Notes under the pieces: model-generated | Database searches by the model: none | The model's input: the letters and a program-made list of their open reading frames with translations, nothing else | What the model was told of the DNA's origin: nothing | Shown here: positions 1-5,931 of the stretch, in pieces | How positions within the stretch are numbered: position 1 is the first letter of the stretch | How the letters are laid out: every line of letters starts with the position of its first letter | Translations under genes and position numbers: made by a program | NCBI GenBank assembly: GCA_903917305.1 | Contig: CAIXAA010000532.1 | Coordinates: forward strand, 1 to 7,197 | From: an uncultured Myxococcales bacterium | Lineage (GTDB): Bacteria > Myxococcota_A > UBA9042 | Length of the DNA: 7,197 nt | Direction of reading: 5' to 3'

Positions 1-3
1 GGC

Positions 4-35
4 GCGCTCGGCGACCCGACCACACTGCCGAGCGC
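4..35. terminator. Inverted repeat A at left edge, possible terminator
   Basis: A 9-base arm (4-12, GCGCTCGGC) is perfectly complemented by 27-35 (GCCGAGCGC), leaving a 14-base loop. It lies beyond the stop of the leftward FadL-like gene and beside a second palindrome at 40-57. No T-rich tract follows on either strand, so it is not a textbook intrinsic terminator. It could end transcription from either side, including from a gene left of the window. The structure is seen directly; the function is inferred. Confidence 0.4.
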
Positions 36-64
36 CCGTTCAGAAACGCGTTTCTGATGGGTGC
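32..64 (-). terminator. Stem-loop just after the FadL-like gene
   Basis: The core is an 18-base perfect palindrome at 40-57 (TCAGAAACGCGTTTCTGA). Flanking arms 32-37 and 59-64 can lengthen the stem, with one mismatch and a small internal loop. It begins one base past the stop codon of the leftward gene (66-68), which is where a terminator or a 3'-end stabilising hairpin would sit. No U-run follows, as is common in GC-rich genomes. Its outer arm shares bases 32-35 with inverted repeat A, so the two extended structures would exclude each other. Confidence 0.45.
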
Positions 65-65
65 T

Positions 66-1505
66 CTAGAAAGCCCAGCGCCCATCCAAGCCGAACGCGA
101 AGATGTCGCCGTACGAGGCGAAGCCAGGAAAGCCAGGATTCCCAGTCTGCAAGCCCTGGTACGCGCCGATCTGCTTGCCCGTGGCGGGGTCGACCGCGCT
201 GTCCGGCGCCTCGTCGCACAGCGTCGTCACGCCCGGCCCGCACGCCGGATAGCTGCTGCGCACGGCCTTGTTGGTGTCGCGCGGCATGAGGTGCGTGGCC
301 TGGATATACCAGCCCAGCTCCAAGTCGCGGCCGAACATGTGCACGCGGTGGCCGGCGCCCACGGACGCGACGATGCGATCGTTGTCGACGTAGTTCGTGC
401 GGCCGGTCTGCGCCGGCACCGGCGTGGGTTCCCAGCGCAGCCCGGCGCGCAGCACGCGGTCCGGCGTGACCTGCCAGCTGCCGCCGACGCGCGCGCTCCA
501 AGTGTCTGAAAAACCGGAGTTCTGCTCGCCCTGGTGGTTCAAGTAGCGGCTCCACAGCGAGTAGGTGGCGTCGGCCACCAGCTGCACGTTGTCCTCCGCG
601 TAGCTCGCGCCGATGACGAACTCGTGCGGCTGGAAGTTGGAGATGACCTGCGAGCGCTGGTGGATGGGATAGGAGCCGGTGTCGGTCTGGAAGCCCTTGA
701 TCTGCAACTCCGTATCCAGGTTGATCGCGAAGTAGTTCTCGCCGCGCCACGTTGCACCGATCTGCCAGTGCTCCGCTGGCGTCAGCAGCACGCCCGCCAG
801 CTGGGCAAAACGCCCGACCTGGTCGTTGGTTACGGTCATGTTGACCTTGTCCTGGTGGCCGGGATCCGGCACGTACACCTGACTCGACGTCGTCGACTGC
901 GGCATCATCGACATCCCCAGGCCCATCGACAGCCAGGACGTCAGCCGGTACGCCGCCGCCAGCATCAGCACCTGCTGCGAAGCCGGCTGGCCGATGATCT
1001 CGAACTGCAGGCTATTGCTGAAGTACTGCTCGCGCTCGTCCGGGTAGGGCGACACCTGTTGGCCCAGTCGGTTCAGCGGCAGGAAGGCGGCGAAGCCGAT
1101 GCGCAGCCGCTCGGTGCCGAGGGATCCGACGCCGCCGATGTGCAGGCCGTAGGTGTTGGGAATGTCGGTCGTGTCCGAGCGTGTCCGCAGGCGGTAGCGG
1201 CTGCCGACGACCGACGCGCCGGGGCCCAAGTCTGGGAGATCGTAGCCGCTCGGTCGCGGCTTCAAGCGGATCGCGACGTCGTCGTAGGACACGGCGAGGC
1301 CGGCGCCCATGCCGGAAGGGGCCAGGGCCAGGGCGCCCGGGTTGTAGTAGACGGCCGTGTAGTCGTCGGCGGCGGCGGTCATGGCGCCCATGGCCGAGCC
1401 GCGCGCGCCAAAACCAAACAGATCCAGGGGATTTGCATACGCCGGTGCCGAGCCCAGCGTCAAGGCCAGGGCAAGGAGGGCGAAGCTTTTGAGGCGTGAT
1501 TTCAT
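66..1505 (-). CDS. FadL/OmpP1/TodX-family outer-membrane channel
   Basis: Predicted 479-residue outer-membrane beta-barrel of the type that moves long-chain fatty acids or other hydrophobic compounds across the outer membrane. The start at 1505 gives a clean signal peptide (MKSRLK, then a hydrophobic core, cleavage near AYA-NP at residue 24). An upstream in-frame ATG at 1559 would bury that signal behind 18 extra residues. Mature residues 25-60 carry the family N-terminal signature: GFGARGSAMG, an A-ADDYTAVYYNPGALA stretch and alternating strands after it. The chain ends in GRWAF, the terminal aromatic typical of barrels recognised by the BAM machinery. Residues 418-460 form a long predicted loop before the last strand, with Cys422 and Cys430 possibly paired. 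No strong ribosome binding site is visible. It lies 64 bases after the FKBP gene and is probably co-transcribed with it. Family call is firm; substrate is unknown. Confidence 0.88.
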   Translation of the reverse strand: MKSRLKSFALLALALTLGSAPAYANPLDLFGFGARGSAMGAMTAAADDYTAVYYNPGALALAPSGMGAGLAVSYDDVAIRLKPRPSGYDLPDLGPGASVVGSRYRLRTRSDTTDIPNTYGLHIGGVGSLGTERLRIGFAAFLPLNRLGQQVSPYPDEREQYFSNSLQFEIIGQPASQQVLMLAAAYRLTSWLSMGLGMSMMPQSTTSSQVYVPDPGHQDKVNMTVTNDQVGRFAQLAGVLLTPAEHWQIGATWRGENYFAINLDTELQIKGFQTDTGSYPIHQRSQVISNFQPHEFVIGASYAEDNVQLVADATYSLWSRYLNHQGEQNSGFSDTWSARVGGSWQVTPDRVLRAGLRWEPTPVPAQTGRTNYVDNDRIVASVGAGHRVHMFGRDLELGWYIQATHLMPRDTNKAVRSSYPACGPGVTTLCDEAPDSAVDPATGKQIGAYQGLQTGNPGFPGFASYGDIFAFGLDGRWAF

Positions 1506-1521
1506 GGTGCCAACAAGGACG

Positions 1522-1547
1522 GCCGCGCGCACCGTAGCAGGCGCGGC
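1522..1547 (-). other. Inverted repeat between FKBP and FadL-like genes
   Basis: A 7-base arm (1522-1528, GCCGCGC) pairs perfectly with 1541-1547 (GCGCGGC) around a 12-base loop. It lies in the 64-base gap between two leftward genes. It could be a partial terminator that lowers expression of the FadL-like gene, or simply a chance stem in GC-rich sequence. No U-run follows it. Confidence 0.25.
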
Positions 1548-1569
1548 ATGGGGCGACAACGGGCGGCGG

Positions 1570-2313
1570 TCATTGGATGTCGATCAGCTCGATGTCGAAG
1601 ACCAGCATGCCTTTGGGCGCGCCTTCGCGGCCTTTGTAGGCGAGGTTCTCGGGGATCCACAGCCGGCGCTTTTCGCCTTGCACCATGAGCTGCACGCCTT
1701 CGCTCCAACCGGGAATCACACCATTCAAGGGCAGTTGCAGCGGCTGGCCGCGCACCACGGAGCTGTCGAACAGGCGGCCGTTCGTCGTCCAGCCGGTGTA
1801 GTGCACCAGGACCTTGGAGGTCGGTCCGGGATGCAAGAGCCCGGTTCCCGGCTTCAAGACCTTGGTGTACAGGCCGGTGCGCGTCATCTTGGCATCGCTG
1901 GGCGGCGCGGCGACGTCGTCCGGCGTGTCCGGCGTGGTCGGCGTGGTCGCATCCGGCGCCGCCGCAGCCTCGGCCTCCTCCTGCTGGGCGGGGGGCGTGT
2001 CGTTCTGCGGCTCCGGCGGGGGCGTGTCGTGCTGGCCCGACGACGCCGGCTCCTGGCGGCCCTTGTTGCGACCGTGGCCGCGGAACTCCTGCGCCTTTGG
2101 CTTGGGGCGCTTGGGCGGGTGGTCATAGACCACCTTCTCCCCGGCCTGGGCGATGTGGCCACCGGCCTCGACCGCGGCATCGGCGGGCAATTCCTGCCCG
2201 AGATCGACGGCCGCCGGCTTGGCCGGAGCGCCGCCGCAGGCAAGGAGAAGCGCAAGACTGCTCAGGAAAAGGCAGTCACGAGACGACGAAAGGCTGAGGG
2301 CGCGGCGTTGCAT
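1570..2313 (-). CDS. Lipoprotein FKBP-type peptidyl-prolyl cis-trans isomerase
   Basis: Predicted lipid-anchored prolyl isomerase that speeds folding of exported proteins, acting at the periplasmic face. From the start at 2313 it has 247 residues; an ATG six codons upstream (2331) is the alternative, and neither has a clear ribosome binding site. The N-terminus is a lipoprotein signal ending in LLLAC-GG, with the lipidated Cys at residue 26. Residues about 30-140 are a Pro/Ala/Glu/Thr-rich, probably disordered tether with short codon repeats. Residues about 146-247 form one complete FKBP domain: VHYTGW, LFDSS, a VIPGW-EGVQLM stretch, GEKRRLWIPE, LAYKG and LVFDIEL. The FKBP12 active-site positions are visible (Tyr172, Phe182, Asp183, Val199, Ile200, Trp203, Tyr226, Phe239), so it should be active. 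It lies 51 bases after the BON-like gene and 64 before the FadL-like gene, so it may help the barrel fold. Confidence 0.9.
   Translation of the reverse strand: MQRRALSLSSSRDCLFLSSLALLLACGGAPAKPAAVDLGQELPADAAVEAGGHIAQAGEKVVYDHPPKRPKPKAQEFRGHGRNKGRQEPASSGQHDTPPPEPQNDTPPAQQEEAEAAAAPDATTPTTPDTPDDVAAPPSDAKMTRTGLYTKVLKPGTGLLHPGPTSKVLVHYTGWTTNGRLFDSSVVRGQPLQLPLNGVIPGWSEGVQLMVQGEKRRLWIPENLAYKGREGAPKGMLVFDIELIDIQ
1922..1948. repeat. 9-base tandem repeat in the FKBP linker
   Basis: Three near-identical 9-base units (GGCGTGTCC, GGCGTGGTC, GGCGTGGTC) encode part of the Thr/Pro/Asp-rich tether. A related 10-base direct repeat, GGCGTGTCGT at 1994-2003 and 2021-2030, is spaced exactly nine codons apart and encodes two DTPP motifs. 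Unit lengths are multiples of three, so copy-number changes would keep the frame and vary the tether length. Confidence 0.5.
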
Positions 2314-2340
2314 GCCGGAACAGTGCACCATCAGCGGTCG

Positions 2341-2358
2341 CGAGGCAAGGGCGCCTCG
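2341..2358 (-). other. Hairpin between BON-like and FKBP genes
   Basis: CGAGGC (2341-2346) pairs with GCCTCG (2353-2358) around a 6-base loop. On the leftward transcript it starts 6 bases after the BON-like stop codon and lies just before the FKBP start. It could be a weak terminator or influence ribosome access to the FKBP gene, which has no obvious ribosome binding site. Only the pairing is seen. Confidence 0.25.
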
Positions 2359-2364
2359 GGAAGG

Positions 2365-2742
2365 CTACAAGTTCCACGTCGAGCCCGTGCGCAGGTTGGA
2401 ACTGCGCGCCGCAGCGTCGAACACGCGCTCGTTGAGCTCCCCGGCTCCGAGCACGCGCCTGGCCGCGTCGACGTCCGATTCCAAGTGCGCCGAATACGGG
2501 ACCGCGTGGTACAAGTGGCCGGCGATGGCCGAGCGTTGGCCGGGGTGGAACAAGCCGTCCTCCACCAACTCCGCGCCCATCGCGTACGCGAGGTCGACCG
2601 CAGCCGCTTCCTCGTCCGCCGACAGGACGTCGCCCGACAGGTAGCAGATGCCCTCGCGGTCGACATCGGCCTCCACGCCACCATAGCCCTGGCCATGCAG
2701 GGCCGCCGTGATTGCGTCTGATTTCATTTGTCGTCTTGACAT
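2365..2742 (-). CDS. Small BON-domain-like protein
   Basis: A 125-residue protein without signal peptide or membrane segment, so probably cytoplasmic. Residues about 6-66 look like a single BON fold: a helix (DAITAALHG), then a V-ADVD strand, then YLSGDV, SADEEAAAVDLA and an AELVEDG strand. BON domains are small modules that in known proteins bind phospholipid or solutes and usually occur with an export signal or beside other domains. Residues 67-125 (HPGQRS onward) match nothing I recognise. The start at 2742 is chosen because AGG lies six bases upstream on the leftward strand; an ATG at 2727 is the alternative. The same reading frame stays open upstream through the opposite-strand hydrolase gene, but that part reads as Arg/Gly-rich antisense noise. 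It is the first gene of the leftward set. Real gene likely; domain call moderate. Confidence 0.62.
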   Translation of the reverse strand: MSRRQMKSDAITAALHGQGYGGVEADVDREGICYLSGDVLSADEEAAAVDLAYAMGAELVEDGLFHPGQRSAIAGHLYHAVPYSAHLESDVDAARRVLGAGELNERVFDAAARSSNLRTGSTWNL

Positions 2743-2949
2743 GACACACCTGCCCCGCTGCGGAGCGCCGCATGCTTGCCTTGCAGGCGCGCCCGGACTC
2801 GGTCCGCGCGTCGCTACCGCAAAGCTTTGTGATCTCTCACCTATTCTACCTCTCCCAGCGTGCGTCGCAGGTCTGCCCCTGTCCAAGACGTCACCGGATT
2901 GTGCCTTGCATCCGATGGGCTTGCCTGCGAAGCTCCCCGCCCTGCCTTT
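2743..2949. promoter_or_regulatory. Divergent intergenic promoter region
   Basis: This is the only sizeable non-coding stretch. It separates two divergent gene sets, so both promoters should lie here. It has an AT-richer island at 2815-2850 that includes the palindrome AAAGCTTT (2821-2828). On the leftward strand TAGAAT (2848-2843) matches the sigma-70 -10 consensus at five of six positions, but I find no good -35 at standard spacing. GTGA-N4-TCAC (2829-2840) is a possible small operator. At 2788-2810 a GC-rich hairpin (CGGAC-TCG-GTCCG, with further CGCG pairing across a two-base bulge) would lie in the leader of the leftward transcript. I cannot assign a rightward promoter. Confidence 0.4.
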
Positions 2950-2954
2950 GGAGG
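2950..2954 (+). promoter_or_regulatory. Ribosome binding site of hydrolase gene
   Basis: GGAGG lies seven bases before the ATG at 2962. This strong site fixes the hydrolase start at 2962 rather than at the upstream in-frame ATG at 2860, which would put 34 non-signal-like residues before the lipoprotein signal. Confidence 0.8.
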
Positions 2955-2961
2955 ACCCGCC

Positions 2962-4140
2962 ATGGCCCGCGCTCTGCGTCCGACCCTCGCCGTCTCCTTG
3001 CTGGTCTGGGCGCTGGCCGCCGCAGCGTGCTCGAGCACGGCCAGCAGCTCGGCCAAGGACGCAGCGATCGCCGCGCCCGACGCTGCCGGCGATGCCAAGT
3101 CCGCAACTCCGCTCACCTATCCTGTCGGGCACGTCGACTTTGTCGCCGTCGACGCCGCGCGCGGCCGCACCTTGCGCATGACGCTGTGGTATCCCGCCGA
3201 TCCAGGCGCAGCCGCCGCCGCGCAAACTGGCATGCCGGTGGAAGATTTCGTGCCCGCCGGCGCGGATCACGACACTTTTGCCGCCCTCGTCGCCAAGGCT
3301 CCCGCCGCCTGCACGTCGCGCCGCACCCACTCCGCGCCCGGCGCCAAGCCCGCGTCGATCCAAGCGCAACTGCCCCTCGCCGTGTTCTCGCATTGCCTGA
3401 ACTGCACGCGCTTCTCGTCCTTCTCCATCGCCGAGAGCCTCGCCAGCCAAGGCATCGCCGTGCTCGCGCCCGACCACACCGGCAACACGATCTTCGATGG
3501 GATCGCGGGCACTTCCGCCCCGCTCGGCGCCGACTTCCTCGCCGTGCGCGCCGCCGACGTCCGCTTTGCCCTCGATCTCGCCCTCGATCCGACCAGCACC
3601 GTCCTGCCCGCCGAGTGGCGCGGCCGCTTCGATGCCACCAAGGTCGGCGTCTACGGCCACAGCTTCGGCGGCGTCACCGTCGGCCGCGTGCTCTCCGACG
3701 ACGTCCGCTTCAAGGCCGGCCTGGCCATCGCCGTGCCGATGGGCTTCCTGGGCGTCAAGATCACGGACATCCACACGCCGGTCGCGTTCCTCTTGGCGCA
3801 AGAAGACAACAGCATCACCGAAGCCGGCAACATCCTGATCCGCCAGAACTTTGCCGATGCGACCGTGCCGGCGTGGTTGTGGGAGGTCAAGGACACCGGG
3901 CACTTCTCCTTCTCGAACATCGCGGACATCAAGGAAGGCTACGAGCCCGGCTGCGGCGATGGCGTGCGCCAGACCGTCGATGGCGAGAAGTTCACCTACC
4001 TGGACAACGACATCGCCCGCGGCATCGCGCAGCATTACGTCGCGGCCTACTTCCGCCTGCACCTGCTGGGCGACGCGAGCGCAGCGGCCGAGCTGGAGAC
4101 CGCGCAGCCCGCCGGCACCGTCACGGTCCAGGTCCGGTAG
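2962..4140 (+). CDS. Secreted alpha/beta-hydrolase lipoprotein (PAF-AH / dienelactone hydrolase-like)
   Basis: A 392-residue predicted extracytoplasmic ester hydrolase. Residues 1-23 are a lipoprotein signal (MARALRP, hydrophobic core, LAAAAC with Cys23), followed by an Ala/Ser/Asp-rich tether to about residue 50. The hydrolase fold covers about 55-370. Its nucleophile elbow is GHSFGG with Ser234, after a DATKVGVYG strand. The likely acid is Asp282 (or Glu281) in LLAQEDN, and the catalytic His is His314 in DTGHFSF. The LRMTLWYPAD segment near residue 71 is typical of PAF-acetylhydrolase-like and COG4188-type hydrolases. Residues 143-148 read SHCLNC where relatives often have an SHG oxyanion motif. 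Four Cys remain in the mature chain (117, 145, 148, 331) besides the lipidated one, enough for two disulfides. First gene of the rightward set, with the next gene starting 3 bases after its stop. The ester substrate is unknown; a phospholipid or short ester is plausible. Confidence 0.87.
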   Translation: MARALRPTLAVSLLVWALAAAACSSTASSSAKDAAIAAPDAAGDAKSATPLTYPVGHVDFVAVDAARGRTLRMTLWYPADPGAAAAAQTGMPVEDFVPAGADHDTFAALVAKAPAACTSRRTHSAPGAKPASIQAQLPLAVFSHCLNCTRFSSFSIAESLASQGIAVLAPDHTGNTIFDGIAGTSAPLGADFLAVRAADVRFALDLALDPTSTVLPAEWRGRFDATKVGVYGHSFGGVTVGRVLSDDVRFKAGLAIAVPMGFLGVKITDIHTPVAFLLAQEDNSITEAGNILIRQNFADATVPAWLWEVKDTGHFSFSNIADIKEGYEPGCGDGVRQTVDGEKFTYLDNDIARGIAQHYVAAYFRLHLLGDASAAAELETAQPAGTVTVQVR

Positions 4141-4143
4141 CAG

Positions 4144-5931
4144 GTGCAGAGACAGCCGATTCCGGACGATCCTCCCCAGTCTTTTCAGCAGCATTCACGG
4201 CGCGTCTACGTCGCTGCGGCGGGCATGCAGCAAGGCCCGCTGACCGATCGGCCGAGCGTGGGGCTGGCGCAGCAGTGCCTGGAGGCGGCGCAGGAGGCCC
4301 TCAGCGGCGACCGCGGCCGCGCCGAGGCGATCGAGGCCGTCTACCTCGGCACGATGGGCGTGCAGCGCGGCCTGGAGCGCGGCGGCCTCGACGTCAGCCA
4401 CCTGCCCAACCTCGTGCGCAGCAAGCTGAACCTGCCGAATGTGCGCCATGTGGAGACGGTGACCAGCACCTCCGAGACCGGCGCGGCGGTGTTTGCCGAG
4501 GCCGTGCACGACCTGCGCCAGGGCCGCTTCGCGACCGTCCTGGTGCTGGCCGGCGAGCAGATGTTCTCCCCGGCCGGCGAGCGCGCGGAGGAGGCGCAGG
4601 CGATTCAGTCCTGGATTCGCGGGATTGTCGATGGCGAGGAGTGTCAGCGCTACGGCATCTCGATGCTGCAGGTCGGCGATCTGCTGATGGATCACCTGGC
4701 GTGGCGCTCCGGGCTGCCGGAGGCGCGCTGGCGCGACATCCTGGAGACGGTGACGCTCGACAAGTACGCGTTGGCGCATGGGCACTTGCGGACGTTCGTG
4801 CCGGCGCGCGAGCGGACCAAGGGGCCGCTGACGGCGCAGCAATACCGCGATCCGCAGCGCAACCCGCTGATAAGCCATTGGTATCACCGCGAGGACGTCT
4901 GCCCGAACGCCAATGGCGCGACGGCCCTGCTGCTCACGACGCGCCGCGACCTGCTGCCGGCGCAGGGCGTGCACCTGGCGCTGCTGGGCCTGGGCGAGAG
5001 CCACACGAAGATCTCCTTGCGCGAACGGCCTTTGCCCCTGGCGGCTCCGGTCGCCGTGCGCCGCGCGCTGCGCGATCTGTGCCTGGATGCCGGCATCGCG
5101 CCGGGCTGGCTGGCCGAGGAGCCGCGCCTGTGCGGCCTCCTGCACGACGCGTTTCCCGCGATTGAACTCTGCGTTTTGCTGAGCCTTGCTGGCGAGCGCG
5201 GCTGGCCGTGGGCGATCGAGAAGCTGATTGGCGCGTGGGGGCATCCGCTGGGCGGCTTGTCGGCGGGCGGGCACGCGCTGGGCAATTCCGGCCTCATGCA
5301 GGTGGCCCACGCCTGGCAGCTGGCAACCGGCGATGCGCGCAGCGTGGATCTGGCGTCACCGGCGCTGGCGGACCGCATGGGCGCGCTGCGGCCCGGCCTG
5401 TACCTGACGAGCAGCGTCGGTTCGGCGCTGACGCGCATGGTCATGACATTGCTGGGAGATGTGAACGATCCGGCGGTGTCCGCGACCTACGCCCGCGAGG
5501 TGGCGCGCCAGCCCGAGGCGGAGATGCGCCAGGCCCTGGCGCCGGCCCACACCGAGGCGGATCTCGCGGAGAAGCTGGAGGAACTGCCGCCAGGCACCGC
5601 GCTGGTCGTGGCCCGCGCGCGCATGGATCGCGCGGCATCGCCGGACGCGCCGGCGGTGCACGCCCTCTACGCCAAGACGCTAGGTGAACCTCCGCACTTG
5701 CTGCTGGCGTTGGCGCCGCGGCGCCTGCCGCTCGGGTCCCTGGCGCGGCTGGACCTGCGCGATGGCACGGCGTGGGCGCAAGGGTTGGCGGGTGCGCCGC
5801 TGCAAGTGCCTGCCGCGCCTTGGAGTTCGCGGGTCGATGCCGCGCTGCACGCCTTGCGCAGCGGTCGCCTTGCCGCACGTTACGGGAATACCGCGGGCGA
5901 TGCCGGGGCTCGCCCTGCGGAGGTTCCATGA
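4144..5931 (+). CDS. Thiolase-superfamily protein with Ser in place of the active-site Cys
   Basis: A 595-residue protein of the SCP-x/acetyl-CoA acetyltransferase branch of the thiolase superfamily. The start is GTG at 4144, the only start codon between the previous gene's stop and the first fold strand (VYVAAAG, residues 21-27). Recognisable landmarks are IEAVYLGTMG (63-72), HVETVTSTSETG (102-113), the LVLAGEQM strand (133-140), EDVCPNANGATALLL (250-264), LLHDAF (332-337, equivalent to the SCP-x HDCF/HEAF motif) and GGHALGNSG (375-383, equivalent to GHPxGATG, catalytic His377). At the nucleophile position, where relatives read CASG, this protein reads SETG, with Ser110 (codon 4471-4473). 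It may therefore be an acyltransferase using Ser, or a non-catalytic relative. Residues about 440-595 form an extra C-terminal region I cannot assign. No signal peptide; predicted cytoplasmic although both flanking genes encode exported proteins. It overlaps the next gene by 4 bases. Confidence 0.82.
   Translation: MQRQPIPDDPPQSFQQHSRRVYVAAAGMQQGPLTDRPSVGLAQQCLEAAQEALSGDRGRAEAIEAVYLGTMGVQRGLERGGLDVSHLPNLVRSKLNLPNVRHVETVTSTSETGAAVFAEAVHDLRQGRFATVLVLAGEQMFSPAGERAEEAQAIQSWIRGIVDGEECQRYGISMLQVGDLLMDHLAWRSGLPEARWRDILETVTLDKYALAHGHLRTFVPARERTKGPLTAQQYRDPQRNPLISHWYHREDVCPNANGATALLLTTRRDLLPAQGVHLALLGLGESHTKISLRERPLPLAAPVAVRRALRDLCLDAGIAPGWLAEEPRLCGLLHDAFPAIELCVLLSLAGERGWPWAIEKLIGAWGHPLGGLSAGGHALGNSGLMQVAHAWQLATGDARSVDLASPALADRMGALRPGLYLTSSVGSALTRMVMTLLGDVNDPAVSATYAREVARQPEAEMRQALAPAHTEADLAEKLEELPPGTALVVARARMDRAASPDAPAVHALYAKTLGEPPHLLLALAPRRLPLGSLARLDLRDGTAWAQGLAGAPLQVPAAPWSSRVDAALHALRSGRLAARYGNTAGDAGARPAEVP
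5919..5923 (+). promoter_or_regulatory. Ribosome binding site of CAP-domain gene
   Basis: GGAGG lies four bases before the ATG at 5928, inside the last codons of the thiolase-like gene. The spacing is short but usable. Together with the ATGA overlap it supports the start at 5928 and translational coupling. Confidence 0.65.

Noticed and set aside
534..1499. 321-residue plus-strand frame opposite the FadL-like gene
   Set aside because: It is a Val/Arg/His-rich shadow; the minus-strand barrel protein has signal peptide, family signature and terminal Phe.
1381..2721. 446-residue plus-strand frame opposite the FKBP and BON-like genes
   Set aside because: Arg/Gly-rich composition and no domain. 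The minus strand encodes a complete FKBP domain with its active-site residues.
2828..2841. CRP/FNR-like site TGTGA...TCAC
   Set aside because: The half-sites are separated by four bases instead of the six in a CRP consensus, so I list it only as a possible small inverted repeat.
2860..2961. Upstream in-frame ATG for the hydrolase
   Set aside because: It would place 34 residues before a good lipoprotein signal. A GGAGG site sits at the right distance from the ATG at 2962.
2743..4194. Upstream 484-codon extension of the BON-like gene on the minus strand
   Set aside because: The frame is open but lies antisense to the hydrolase gene and reads as Gly/Arg/Asp-rich noise. The BON-like part starts cleanly at 2742 with its own weak ribosome binding site.
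2772..5165. 797-residue open frame on the plus strand
   Set aside because: It is extremely Arg/Pro/His-rich, has no recognisable domain and lies out of frame across the hydrolase and thiolase-like genes, which both carry clear motifs. It is a GC-rich shadow.
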